From an uncultured Prochlorococcus sp. (GTDB lineage: Bacteria; Cyanobacteriota; Cyanobacteriia; PCC-6307; Cyanobiaceae): a DNA stretch of 64,000 nt. Positions 9,136 to 17,496 of this stretch are shown one piece after another (position 1 is the first letter of the stretch; each line of letters begins with the position of its first letter). The notes under the pieces were generated by a model. The model saw only the letters and a list, made by a program, of their open reading frames with translations, was not told the DNA's origin and did no database searches. Position numbers and translations under genes: made by a program. The DNA lies in the NCBI RefSeq assembly GCF_902626525.1, contig NZ_CACOFR010000001.1, positions 62,001 through 126,000 of the forward strand, written 5' to 3'.

Positions 9136-9468
9136 ATGCCTTACATTAATGTTTCTACTTCAGTAGAAGTCGATGATAAGAATAAATTTCTTGAAGAGAT
9201 TTCAATTTTAATTTCTTCTTTGACAAATAAATCAGAAAGATTTGTTATGGCCAAATTAGATGATAATTGCGAAATTTATTTTGAGGATAATAGCCCTTCA
9301 TGCTTTCTGGAAATTAAGTCAATAGGCTCTTTAAATCCCTCAGAAATGGCAAAACCAATATCCAATTTTATATATGAGAAAATAGGAATTCCAATGGATA
9401 AGATTTATATTTCTTTTGAGGATGTTCCTGCTTCAAATTGGGCATGGAATGGTAAAACATTTGGTTAA
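9136..9468 (+). CDS. macrophage migration inhibitory factor (MIF)-like tautomerase
   Basis: The 110-residue protein is a member of the MIF/tautomerase superfamily. It begins MPYINVSTS, giving Pro1 after Met removal (the catalytic base), and carries IDxxxI-like KIYISFEDVPASNWAWNGKTFG at the C-terminus, the MIF signature. A MIF homologue with phenylpyruvate tautomerase activity has been characterised from Prochlorococcus. It acts as a homotrimer in the cytoplasm; the biological substrate is not known. It follows the small basic protein by 2 bases and precedes a DUF1824 gene. Confidence 0.9.
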   Translation: MPYINVSTSVEVDDKNKFLEEISILISSLTNKSERFVMAKLDDNCEIYFEDNSPSCFLEIKSIGSLNPSEMAKPISNFIYEKIGIPMDKIYISFEDVPASNWAWNGKTFG

Positions 9469-9491
9469 GGTTTATTTTTTGGAAATATCAA

Positions 9492-9878
9492 TTGGAAATA
9501 AATAATTTATTTGAGTTAAATAGCTTTAGATCAGCTCCTCGTTTAAATAAAAGACAATTGAAAAAATTATTTGAAGAGCTTGATTCAATTATCTTAAGTT
9601 CTGATTGGATAACAATAGGAATAATGGCACCTTCTGATTTTGATGCTATTGCGGCATTACAATCAATTTCTAAAAAATATTCCTCAATTAAATTTAAAGA
9701 TTTAGATTCCCTTCATGCTAATGGAAATGTTTTTTTAAAAGGTAATCAAAAAACAGGAAATGTTTATATTAGATCTGAAAATGATCTTGGCGAAGGCATC
9801 TTAATAACTTGTCAGTATGATGAAAATCCTAATAATTCTTCTACTTTTGGACCATTGCCGCTCGACTTTTTTACTTAA
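9492..9878 (+). CDS. DUF1824-family protein
   Basis: A 128-residue protein of the cyanobacterial DUF1824 family, recognisable by SDWITIGIMAPSDFDAIAALQSI, the VFLKGNQKTGNVYIRSENDLGEGILITCQ core, and the terminal STFGPLPLDFF. The start is TTG at 9492, as no ATG lies in this frame at the N-terminus. It lies 23 bases after the tautomerase gene on the same strand and may share its transcript. The function of the family is unknown. Confidence 0.8.
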   Translation: MEINNLFELNSFRSAPRLNKRQLKKLFEELDSIILSSDWITIGIMAPSDFDAIAALQSISKKYSSIKFKDLDSLHANGNVFLKGNQKTGNVYIRSENDLGEGILITCQYDENPNNSSTFGPLPLDFFT

Positions 9879-10134
9879 TTAATCCTTAATTTACTCTTAA
9901 TTAATATTTAATACTGAGAGTACATTAAATAATTACTTTTTAAAATCTTGGATATTATCAATTCTTTCGAAACTTTAAATGAGCTTATTTTTACTTAAGG
10001 TTTATTAGAGTTGAAAATTAAAAATTCTTTTATGAATAAAATTACATTTTTAAAAAATTATTTTTATGATTCTTTTAAAGAAGCTTTGTTATTATATTAT
10101 TTGGAATTACTCCGAATTTCTTATTTTGGTATAG

Positions 10135-11001
10135 ATGTTTTTTCAGGATATAATTCAAAACTTGAATAAATTTTGGTCTGAAGAAGGATGTTTAATAATG
10201 CAACCATATGATACTGAAAAGGGTGCTGGGACTATGAATCCACACACTTTTTTAAGGGCTATAGGACCAGAATCCTGGAGTGTGGCATATTCAGAGCCAT
10301 GTAGAAGACCCACAGATGGAAGATTTGGCGATAATCCAAATCGGGCCCAACATTACTTTCAATATCAAGTAATAATTAAGCCCTCACCAGATGGAATACA
10401 AGAAAAATATTTGACATCCCTAGAATCTCTTGGAATTAATCCCAAGAATCACGACATAAGATTCGTAGAAGACAATTGGGAGTCTCCAACACTTGGCGCT
10501 TGGGGAGTAGGTTGGGAAGTTTGGTTAGATGGTATGGAGGTTACTCAATTTACTTATTTCCAGCAATGCGGAGGATTGGATTGTAACCCAATACCTATTG
10601 AGATCACCTATGGATTAGAGCGTATTGCAATGTTCTTGCAGGATAAGGAGAGTATTTGGGACTTAAATTGGAACAAAAATTTGAAATATTCTGATATTTG
10701 GCTTCAATTTGAAAAAAGTCAATGTTCATATAATTTTAGCGAGTCTAATCCCGATAATCTCAGGAAATTATTTGAAATATATCAAGACGAAGCAAACAGT
10801 TTAGCTGAAAAGAAATTAACTTATCCTGCTCTTGATTTTGTTCTGAAATGTAGTCATACTTTTAACTTGCTTGATGCTAGGGGTGTGATTTCGGTTACTG
10901 ACCGTGCCCAATATATTGAAAAAATTCGAAAATTAGCAAGAGAAGTAGCATCATCTTGGATAGAGGAAAGAAAATCTTTAGGTTATCCATTATTGAAGTG
11001 A
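10135..11001 (+). CDS. glyQ: glycyl-tRNA synthetase, alpha subunit
   Basis: The 288-residue product is the catalytic alpha subunit of the heterotetrameric class II glycyl-tRNA synthetase. It shows [43 protein letters not shown], with the PxxGRxGxNPxR-type motif, and [23 protein letters not shown] plus [10 protein letters not shown], the motif 3 region. Length is as usual. The beta subunit gene glyS is not in the window. It charges tRNA-Gly in translation. A 256-base gap with no convincing gene lies upstream. Confidence 0.97.
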   Translation: MFFQDIIQNLNKFWSEEGCLIMQPYDTEKGAGTMNPHTFLRAIGPESWSVAYSEPCRRPTDGRFGDNPNRAQHYFQYQVIIKPSPDGIQEKYLTSLESLGINPKNHDIRFVEDNWESPTLGAWGVGWEVWLDGMEVTQFTYFQQCGGLDCNPIPIEITYGLERIAMFLQDKESIWDLNWNKNLKYSDIWLQFEKSQCSYNFSESNPDNLRKLFEIYQDEANSLAEKKLTYPALDFVLKCSHTFNLLDARGVISVTDRAQYIEKIRKLAREVASSWIEERKSLGYPLLK

Positions 11002-11130
11002 CGGGGAGCGCGTTTCAAAGGATTTTGTAACAAAAGATACAATAATCTGAAACTTATATTTCTTCCTTTTTTTGTTACACTCGATACATTATAGTTACCC
11101 AAATATTGGGTAATTACAGTGTGAGGTAAA

Positions 11131-12402
11131 ATGAAACTCTTCCAAAAATTGTTGGTTGCTAGCACTGCTATGAGTTTAATGACTCCTTTAGCAGCTCAAG
11201 CATCTGACACAGTGAATCTTGAAGAGATGAATGATTATTCAAAAATTCAAAGATTCGACAGCAAAACATTTGTTAACCAAGTTAGCGAAGACATCGCAAC
11301 CATTAAAGGTCGTCTTGATGGTCTAGAAACTCTCCAGAATGAACTAGAAGCTGGAGCTTTCTCATCCACTACAACAATGGATGGTAAAGCTGTCTTTGAC
11401 CTTGGTTTTATTGACTACAGTGAAACAGATTCTGCTACAGAAGATGTAAACTTCGCTTATTCTTATACTTTAAACCTTAATACTAATTTTACTGGAGATG
11501 ACAATCTCTACGTTCGTATTAAGACTGGTAACCATAAAGGTTGGATGGTAGACTCCAATGACGGTGGATACTTAAGTTCTGGAAAAGATAGTAGTGATGC
11601 ACTTAAGATCGATAAGATCTGGTATAAATTCCCTGTCGGCGAAAGAAATACTGTATGGGTAGGTCCTAAGATTGAGAACTACTACATGCATGCAACTGCA
11701 CCATCTATATACAAACCTATTACTAAGCAGTTTACTTTAGGTGGTAATGGTAACGCTTACGGTGCAAGTACAGATACTGGAGCTGGTTGGGCTTATAAAG
11801 CGGATAATGGATTCGCTATTAGTTCTAATGTAGGTTCTAAATCAAAAACAACTACAAGTGGTACTGATACAGGTATTTTAACTAACGAATCAAAGACTAG
11901 TTGGGCTACTCAAATTGGTATCACTAAGCCTCAGTATTCTGCTTCTGTGATTGTTAACCAGAAATACAATGGTTGGACTGATGGTTACTACCATACAGCA
12001 AGTGCAGATGATGCTCTAGTTACTGGTGGAAACCATACTGCTGTTGGTTTAAGAGGTTGGTGGAGACCAGAAGATTCTGGAACACCTACACCTTCTGTCT
12101 CACTTGGTTATGACACTACTTCTTATGATGGTGTTTCTTCAGGAACTGACAGTTCAGAGGCTTGGTTCGTAGGTTTAACATGGCAAGACATGTTCACTGC
12201 TGATGACAGAATTGGATTAGCTTTTGGTCAGCCTACTATGCATGATGACGAAACTAATGATCCATTTGCTTATGAACTTTATTATTCATATAAAGCAAAT
12301 GATTCTGTAACTATCACTCCTACCGTATTTGGTGGAAATGATAGAGATGGCGGTACTGAAGATGTCTTCGGTGCACTTCTACAGACTACCTTTAAATTCT
12401 AA
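11131..12402 (+). CDS. som: outer-membrane porin (SOM-type), copy 1
   Basis: A 423-residue secreted protein with a signal peptide (LLVASTAMSLMTPLAAQAS, cleaved after AQA), a short SLH-like start (EEMNDYSKIQ) and a coiled-coil linker (DIATIKGRLDGLETLQNELEA), as in cyanobacterial SOM porins. A long beta-barrel follows, with alternating polar and aromatic strands and a C-terminal Phe (TTFKF). Such porins let small solutes through the outer membrane. The start ATG is preceded by GTGTGAGG. From residue 77 on, the protein is identical to copy 2. Both copies end at the same terminator sequence. Confidence 0.93.
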   Translation: MKLFQKLLVASTAMSLMTPLAAQASDTVNLEEMNDYSKIQRFDSKTFVNQVSEDIATIKGRLDGLETLQNELEAGAFSSTTTMDGKAVFDLGFIDYSETDSATEDVNFAYSYTLNLNTNFTGDDNLYVRIKTGNHKGWMVDSNDGGYLSSGKDSSDALKIDKIWYKFPVGERNTVWVGPKIENYYMHATAPSIYKPITKQFTLGGNGNAYGASTDTGAGWAYKADNGFAISSNVGSKSKTTTSGTDTGILTNESKTSWATQIGITKPQYSASVIVNQKYNGWTDGYYHTASADDALVTGGNHTAVGLRGWWRPEDSGTPTPSVSLGYDTTSYDGVSSGTDSSEAWFVGLTWQDMFTADDRIGLAFGQPTMHDDETNDPFAYELYYSYKANDSVTITPTVFGGNDRDGGTEDVFGALLQTTFKF

Positions 12403-12420
12403 AATTTAGTCTGAATAATA

Positions 12421-12452
12421 AAAAACACCCGTAAGGGTGTTTTTTTTTGTTT
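12421..12452 (+). terminator. Rho-independent terminator after porin 1
   Basis: The inverted repeat AAAAACACCC / GGGTGTTTTT with a GTAA loop and a T-run follows the porin stop. The same sequence ends porin 2. Confidence 0.9.
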
Positions 12453-12476
12453 ACTTTTAAAAAAAATATTGCTGAT

Positions 12477-12571
12477 TTACCAGCAATTTTCTCCTTCTCC
12501 AATTGGAACGCATGTGCTGGATTTTGCATTTTCTTCAGCAATCTTTTGAGCATCCTTATCTAAAACAAAAT
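12477..12571 (-). pseudogene. 3' fragment of the small secreted-protein gene
   Basis: These 95 bases are identical to the last 30 codons plus stop of the 79-residue gene at 14038-14277. The coding part upstream is missing: an in-frame TGA occurs a few codons beyond the repeat junction and no start is available. It is a passenger of the duplicated porin segment. Confidence 0.85.
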
Positions 12572-12694
12572 TAGACAAATTTCAAGAAAAAGGATTTATT
12601 AAAATAATAAATATTTATACATAACGAAAAATAAAAACTTGAAAAGAGTTTTTTTATTACTATAATAAGTATTCAATTCCGTGTGAGGAAACTT

Positions 12695-13963
12695 ATGAAG
12701 CTTTTCAAAAGCTTACTCGTAGCTCCTGCAGCATTAGGACTCTTGGCTCCTATGGCTGCTACAGCAAACGAAGTAAATTTTAAAGCTATTTCAAATTATT
12801 CTACTGAAAATTCTGAAATAGACATTAACAATTTTAAAACTACACCTCAAAAAAACCTATTACTTTCCGGAGGGGAAGGTTTAGTTGATTCAGTTGATTC
12901 AGCTAGTTTCGATGGCGGGTTCTCATCCACTACAACAATGGATGGTAAAGCTGTCTTTGACCTTGGTTTTATTGACTACAGTGAAACAGATTCTGCTACA
13001 GAAGATGTAAACTTCGCTTATTCTTATACTTTAAACCTTAATACTAATTTTACTGGAGATGACAATCTCTACGTTCGTATTAAGACTGGTAACCATAAAG
13101 GTTGGATGGTAGACTCCAATGACGGTGGATACTTAAGTTCTGGAAAAGATAGTAGTGATGCACTTAAGATCGATAAGATCTGGTATAAATTCCCTGTCGG
13201 CGAAAGAAATACTGTATGGGTAGGTCCTAAGATTGAGAACTACTACATGCATGCAACTGCACCATCTATATACAAACCTATTACTAAGCAGTTTACTTTA
13301 GGTGGTAATGGTAACGCTTACGGTGCAAGTACAGATACTGGAGCTGGTTGGGCTTATAAAGCGGATAATGGATTCGCTATTAGTTCTAATGTAGGTTCTA
13401 AATCAAAAACAACTACAAGTGGTACTGATACAGGTATTTTAACTAACGAATCAAAGACTAGTTGGGCTACTCAAATTGGTATCACTAAGCCTCAGTATTC
13501 TGCTTCTGTGATTGTTAACCAGAAATACAATGGTTGGACTGATGGTTACTACCATACAGCAAGTGCAGATGATGCTCTAGTTACTGGTGGAAACCATACT
13601 GCTGTTGGTTTAAGAGGTTGGTGGAGACCAGAAGATTCTGGAACACCTACACCTTCTGTCTCACTTGGTTATGACACTACTTCTTATGATGGTGTTTCTT
13701 CAGGAACTGACAGTTCAGAGGCTTGGTTCGTAGGTTTAACATGGCAAGACATGTTCACTGCTGATGACAGAATTGGATTAGCTTTTGGTCAGCCTACTAT
13801 GCATGATGACGAAACTAATGATCCATTTGCTTATGAACTTTATTATTCATATAAAGCAAATGATTCTGTAACTATCACTCCTACCGTATTTGGTGGAAAT
13901 GATAGAGATGGCGGTACTGAAGATGTCTTCGGTGCACTTCTACAGACTACCTTTAAATTCTAA
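12695..13963 (+). CDS. som: outer-membrane porin (SOM-type), copy 2
   Basis: A 422-residue porin with its own signal peptide (LLVAPAALGLLAPMAATANE) and a different N-terminal region: about 50 residues of Asn/Ser-rich linker (NYSTENSEIDINNF) without the coiled coil seen in copy 1. From GFSSTTTMDGKA onward it is identical to copy 1. I take the ATG at 12695, preceded by GTGAGGA, rather than the GTG at 12683 that lies within this ribosome-binding region. The identical barrels should give the same pore; the differing N-terminal domains may affect peptidoglycan anchoring or regulation. Confidence 0.92.
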   Translation: MKLFKSLLVAPAALGLLAPMAATANEVNFKAISNYSTENSEIDINNFKTTPQKNLLLSGGEGLVDSVDSASFDGGFSSTTTMDGKAVFDLGFIDYSETDSATEDVNFAYSYTLNLNTNFTGDDNLYVRIKTGNHKGWMVDSNDGGYLSSGKDSSDALKIDKIWYKFPVGERNTVWVGPKIENYYMHATAPSIYKPITKQFTLGGNGNAYGASTDTGAGWAYKADNGFAISSNVGSKSKTTTSGTDTGILTNESKTSWATQIGITKPQYSASVIVNQKYNGWTDGYYHTASADDALVTGGNHTAVGLRGWWRPEDSGTPTPSVSLGYDTTSYDGVSSGTDSSEAWFVGLTWQDMFTADDRIGLAFGQPTMHDDETNDPFAYELYYSYKANDSVTITPTVFGGNDRDGGTEDVFGALLQTTFKF

Positions 13964-14132
13964 AATTTAGTCTGAATAATAAAAAACACCCGTAAGGGTG
14001 TTTTTTTTTGTTTACTTTTAAAAAAAATATTGCTGATTTACCAGCAATTTTCTCCTTCTCCAATTGGAACGCATGTGCTGGATTTTGCATTTTCTTCAGC
14101 AATCTTTTGAGCATCCTTATCTAAAACAAAAT
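12920..14132. repeat. 1.2 kb direct repeat, unit 2
   Basis: Second copy of the unit at 11359-12571. Here the downstream small gene on the minus strand is complete, so this is probably the donor of the conversion or duplication event. Confidence 0.93.
13982..14013 (+). terminator. Rho-independent terminator after porin 2
   Basis: Same hairpin as after porin 1 (AAAAACACCC, GTAA loop, GGGTGTTTTT, T-run). Confidence 0.9.
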
Positions 14133-14277
14133 CTGCATCTAAAGGCATATCAGTATTCCATTCCTTCAAGCCTCCTAAATCATTTTCTCCTGCTTTTATT
14201 GAAATATCTTCAGTTGCGGCAATAGAAAGAGCACTTGTAGCAGCTAAAAATAATGCTATTGAACTTCTTTTGGGCAT
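14038..14277 (-). CDS. small secreted or periplasmic protein
   Basis: A 79-residue protein with an N-terminal signal peptide (RSSIALFLAATSALSIAA) and a short acidic mature part ending STCVPIGEGENCW, with two Cys that could form a disulphide. I recognise no domain. It is convergent with porin 2. A truncated 3' copy sits after porin 1. Confidence 0.65.
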   Translation of the reverse strand: MPKRSSIALFLAATSALSIAATEDISIKAGENDLGGLKEWNTDMPLDADFVLDKDAQKIAEENAKSSTCVPIGEGENCW

Positions 14278-14351
14278 TTTAATTTTTAATTTAATATGTT
14301 AATCATAAATATTTTTAGAAATAATTTCTATTTAATGTATAAAATGTATCT

Positions 14352-15017
14352 TTAATTACCAAGCAATCTCAGCAAATTTGAATAAGATTTAAAAACTAGA
14401 TCAAGCTGGTCTGATCTTCCGTACTCAGCTAATAAACCTTTAGCCCCTGCATCTAGATCGAATAAATATTCTCTTTCTTCAATTGACTTTATGTAACTTT
14501 CTATCCAACCTACACATACTATTCTTTCTCCCTTTTTAACCTTTTTAACTGAATGTAAGTAAGTACTTGGATAAACAATAATTTCACCTGCATCTAGTTT
14601 AAATTCTTTTTCTGAATTAATTGTCTCAATTACTAATTCTCCGCCTTGGTAACTATCTCTATCGGTTAATGAAATAGTAAAAGATAAATCTGATCGTCCT
14701 GAGGGCATAAATGGATTATCGATATGCCTCCCATAACCCATATTTATAGACGATTTTGTGAACATCATCCCATGTATGATTTTTGGCAAAGCGAAGCTTT
14801 TAATTAATGGATTGGAAAGAATCTTTGTTTTTATTAATTGAGTATATTTTTTAGAAACCTCGCAATCTTTATTTAATTGTAAATTATGTTTAACTTTTGA
14901 AGCTATACTCCCAGCAGTTTTTTTCCCATCCTCCCAAAGATAATCTTGCTTATTGAGTATATTATTTAATATTTCTATTTCTTTTTGGATTAGTAATTGA
15001 TGGGTAAGAAAATTCAT
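14352..15017 (-). CDS. PKHD-type 2-oxoglutarate/Fe(II) dioxygenase (PiuC/YbiX-like)
   Basis: A 221-residue enzyme of the PKHD-hydroxylase family. The Fe(II) facial triad is seen as H-x-D in YGRHIDNPFM and the distal His in YPSTYLHSVKKV; the 2-oxoglutarate-binding Arg is in GERIVCVGW. SFTISLTDRDSYQGGELVIET is the family signature of the jelly-roll core. In other bacteria (PiuC, YbiX) the gene is tied to iron or siderophore uptake and Fur control. Its place between the porins and the ferric-iron binding protein agrees with this. The substrate is unknown. Confidence 0.88.
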   Translation of the reverse strand: MNFLTHQLLIQKEIEILNNILNKQDYLWEDGKKTAGSIASKVKHNLQLNKDCEVSKKYTQLIKTKILSNPLIKSFALPKIIHGMMFTKSSINMGYGRHIDNPFMPSGRSDLSFTISLTDRDSYQGGELVIETINSEKEFKLDAGEIIVYPSTYLHSVKKVKKGERIVCVGWIESYIKSIEEREYLFDLDAGAKGLLAEYGRSDQLDLVFKSYSNLLRLLGN

Positions 15018-15119
15018 CTTTTTTCATAAAAAATTATACAAGTTTATGTATAGAAATATCTTTAATGATTCTTCAGGTTTGTATATGTATAAAGTAACCA
15101 TAGATACTATTTTGAAAAA

Positions 15120-16142
15120 TTGCAAAATCTAAAAAAATTAATTTACACAGCGCTAACCTGTACATTTTTATTTAATACAAATTTACCAGCCAATTCAACA
15201 GGAAAAGAAGTCAGGGTCTATTCGGGTAGACATTACAATACTGATAGGAGTGTTTATAAAAAGTTTGCAGAACAAACAGGAATTAAAGTTAGACTAATTG
15301 AAGCGTCAGGAATATCTTTAATTGAAAGATTGAAGAGAGAGGGTAAGAATTCTCAAGCAGATTTAATATTGCTAGTAGATGCTGCAAGAATTACTAACGC
15401 TGCTAAAGCTGGATTGCTTCAAAGTGTAGAATCAAAATCTTTAGAAAATGATGTTCCAAAAGGGCTAAAGGACAAAAATAAAGAATGGTATGCATTAACC
15501 AGAAGAGTAAGAGTTATGGTGGCCAATCCAAAAGTTGTAGATGTCAATAAGATCAAGGACTATACAGATCTAGCTGATCCATCCTTAAAAGGTAAAGTAT
15601 GCTTAAGAAATAGAAAAAGTCCATATAATCAATCTTTAGTAGCTAACCAAATAGTTAATAAAGGTGAAGCAAAAACTCAAGCTTGGTTAAGTGGAATGAT
15701 TGCTAATGTTTCTCGGCCTTTTTTCCCTGGAGATATTTCAATAGTTAGAGCAGTTGCAAAGAAACAATGTGGAGTAGGAATTGTAAATCATTATTATGTT
15801 GCAAGGATGTTAGATGGAGTGAATGGTAGAAGAGATGCTCTCTATGCGAAAAAAACATCCGTTATTACACCTGATCCTGCACATGTAAATATAAGTGCTG
15901 GTGGAGTAGCAAAATATGCAACAAATAAAGCTGAAGCTATTAAACTCCTTGAATTCTTAGCATCTCCCAGTGGCAGTAAAGGATTAGCTGCTCCTACCTT
16001 TGAGCATCCATTAAAAGAGGTTAATCAAAATCCCATAGTTAAAAACTTTGGTGAATTTAATCCTGATAAGGTTACAGTTGATGATCTCGGGGTAAATAAT
16101 TCTCTTGCAATAAAATTAATGAAAAATGCAGGTTGGAATTAA
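15120..16142 (+). CDS. futA: ferric-iron ABC transporter substrate-binding protein (IdiA/FutA)
   Basis: A 340-residue periplasmic binding protein with a signal peptide (IYTALTCTFLFNTNLPANS) and the iron-binding fold of FbpA/IdiA. EVRVYSGRHYNTDRSVYKKF opens the mature protein, carrying the first Tyr/His ligands, and GVGIVNHYYVARML carries the paired Tyr ligands near the hinge. It delivers Fe(III) to the FutB/FutC inner-membrane transporter, whose genes are not adjacent. In Prochlorococcus this gene (afuA/idiA) rises under iron limitation. The start is TTG at 15120; no ATG is available. Confidence 0.93.
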   Translation: MQNLKKLIYTALTCTFLFNTNLPANSTGKEVRVYSGRHYNTDRSVYKKFAEQTGIKVRLIEASGISLIERLKREGKNSQADLILLVDAARITNAAKAGLLQSVESKSLENDVPKGLKDKNKEWYALTRRVRVMVANPKVVDVNKIKDYTDLADPSLKGKVCLRNRKSPYNQSLVANQIVNKGEAKTQAWLSGMIANVSRPFFPGDISIVRAVAKKQCGVGIVNHYYVARMLDGVNGRRDALYAKKTSVITPDPAHVNISAGGVAKYATNKAEAIKLLEFLASPSGSKGLAAPTFEHPLKEVNQNPIVKNFGEFNPDKVTVDDLGVNNSLAIKLMKNAGWN

Positions 16143-16202
16143 AACTTAAAATAATTAAACAGAATATAATTTATATAACTTTCTACACACTTATAAAAAA
16201 TG

Positions 16203-16287
16203 GGAGAGGTGGCTGAGTGGTCGAAAGCGAACGATTCGAAATCGTTTAATAGGTTACTATTCGTGGGTTCGAATCCCACCCTCTCCG
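16203..16287 (+). tRNA. tRNA-Ser (anticodon CGA)
   Basis: The acceptor arm GGAGAGG pairs with CCTCTCC at 16280-16286, followed by discriminator G. The anticodon stem AACGA/TCGTT holds the loop TTCGAAA, giving anticodon CGA. There is a long variable arm (class II tRNA) and a standard T arm GTGGG-TTCGAAT-CCCAC. CCA is not encoded. Its 3' end is repeated 227 bases downstream. Confidence 0.97.
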
Positions 16288-16514
16288 TATTTTCATATAG
16301 ACAGAACGTAGTCAGGGATAGTCAAATCGTCCAAGATGACTGTTATGACAGAGAAATTTAGTGAATAGTAATAGTCAAACACATCCAAACCATATCACAA
16401 ATAATCTGATGGTGTTGGGGTTGTGTTAGGATTTTTGAGATATTTTCTATATTTCTCTGGACATATATGGACACCACTGGACAAAATAGAAACATCCCAC
16501 TTCCACCCTCTCCG
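16288..16514. other. attachment-site-like segment (possible mobile-element scar) behind tRNA-Ser
   Basis: This non-coding segment ends in CCACCCTCTCCG (16503-16514), an exact copy of the last 12 bases of the tRNA at 16276-16287; in this second copy CCA follows directly. Near the start, TAGTCA occurs at 16309 and 16319 (10 bp apart) and again at 16372. Near the end, TGGACA occurs at 16458, 16468 and 16478, also exactly 10 bp apart. Such same-face repeats beside a duplicated tRNA end fit arm and core sites of a tyrosine recombinase. No integrase gene is present. Confidence 0.6.
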
Positions 16515-16536
16515 CCAAAATTTAATTTTCGAAAAA

Positions 16537-16857
16537 ATGACAACTAAATTAGAAGGATTTCAAAATAGGCAAAAAGATATTGGATGGGGTTATGCAATAG
16601 CTCATGTAATTCCTTTTGTAGGGCTATATTATGCCATTACCCGCAGAACTGTTACACCATTATTGTTCACTGTTTTGGGTAATTTTGTGATTGGATTTGC
16701 CTATGGATTTACTGTTGGAATAATAAATCCGAATTATGATGAGAAAAAGTTAGAAAACTCTGCAGCATTAATTGGATTAGTCACTGCGCCAATACTTGCA
16801 AAAAAAGGAATCGAAAAGGCTAGAAAATATGGAAAGGAAAAAATTGATTCGAACTAA
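16537..16857 (+). CDS. small membrane protein
   Basis: A 106-residue protein with two to three hydrophobic helices (IGWGYAIAHVIPFVGLYYAI, LLFTVLGNFVIGFAYGFTVG, ALIGLVTAPILA) and a basic C-terminal tail. The ATG at 16537 is chosen; the same frame is open further upstream, but that part runs through the duplicated tRNA end and is not credible. No domain recognised. It lies just beyond the attachment-like segment. Confidence 0.65.
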   Translation: MTTKLEGFQNRQKDIGWGYAIAHVIPFVGLYYAITRRTVTPLLFTVLGNFVIGFAYGFTVGIINPNYDEKKLENSAALIGLVTAPILAKKGIEKARKYGKEKIDSN

Positions 16858-17250
16858 TTAAAAATTTTTGTTGTGGGTTATCTTGTGGGATTTTCAACTA
16901 TTATTTGATAATCACTTCCTTATAGTTCCAATATAAACAAATATGGACTTAACTCAACTTCTGGACTCTTCGGTTTGATAGGTTAATTAGTATTCTTAAT
17001 TTTTTGAGTTCTAATTCCAATTGCAATGATATAGGAGAGTTATAAAAAATATCAATAGCAGCATAGTTGTTTTTTTTTTTAAGAAGTTTTGGTGGAATTT
17101 TACTGGTTTATGGTAACCTCAATCCCAACTCCAATCAGTTAGTTTTCCAGTGTCTCATGAATTCATCTCAAATAAAGATCTTCTCCGATTGATTTTTCTC
17201 TTTTGAAATCTAGCCTAGCCCTTAAAATCAGACTAAAAAATTACTTGGTT
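16858..17250. other. intergenic stretch without recognisable gene
   Basis: These 393 bases between two convergent genes contain no frame I would defend, no tRNA and no clear terminator. A homopolymer T-run occurs near 17070. It could be decayed sequence connected with the attachment-like segment upstream. Confidence 0.5.
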
Positions 17251-17496
17251 TCACCAAAATGGATCTGTAGTTAAAGAAACTTTTAAAAAACATTTTTTTC
17301 GACTTCTAATATCGCTTATACAAGCCCTTATTGTTTCTCCGTTAACATCTATTTCGCAGGCTCCGCAACTTCCTGTTAAGCAGCCAGTGGGAATTTCTAA
17401 ACCTGCTTTTTCTGCTGTAGAGAACCAATCATCACCCTCTGAAGCATATGTCTCGGTATTATTTGGCCATTTAATTTTAATTTTTGTTTCTTTCAA
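17251..17496 (-). CDS. [2Fe-2S] ferredoxin
   Basis: The 81-residue protein is a plant-type ferredoxin domain with the cluster ligands in CLTGSCGACEI (C-x4-C-x2-C) and a fourth Cys in IRACIS. The spacing is that of [2Fe-2S] ferredoxins, though the protein is shorter and less acidic than photosynthetic PetF, so it is probably a specialised ferredoxin. Its start overlaps the stop of cobQ by 4 bases on the same strand, so the two genes are coupled. A role in a redox step linked to cobalamin synthesis is possible but unproven. Confidence 0.9.
   Translation of the reverse strand: MKETKIKIKWPNNTETYASEGDDWFSTAEKAGLEIPTGCLTGSCGACEIDVNGETIRACISDIRSRKKCFLKVSLTTDPFW

Larger units (their letters stand above)
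11359..12571. repeat. 1.2 kb direct repeat, unit 1
   Basis: This 1213-base stretch reappears at 12920-14132 with no base difference that I could find by line-by-line comparison; the offset is exactly 1561. It holds the porin barrel region, the terminator hairpin, and the 3' part of the small secreted-protein gene. The first bases of divergence are at 11358/12919 and at 12572/14133. Confidence 0.93.

Noticed and set aside
10032-10170. 45-codon plus-strand frame overlapping the glyQ start
   Set aside because: It runs 36 bases into glyQ in another frame, and its Tyr/Leu-rich composition fits AT-rich noise.
12683-12694. GTG start for porin 2
   Set aside because: It lies within the GTGAGGA ribosome-binding region; ATG 12695 aligns with the start of porin 1.
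16423-16536. N-terminal extension of the small membrane protein through the duplicated tRNA end
   Set aside because: The extension reads through attachment-like sequence; ATG 16537 gives a normal start.
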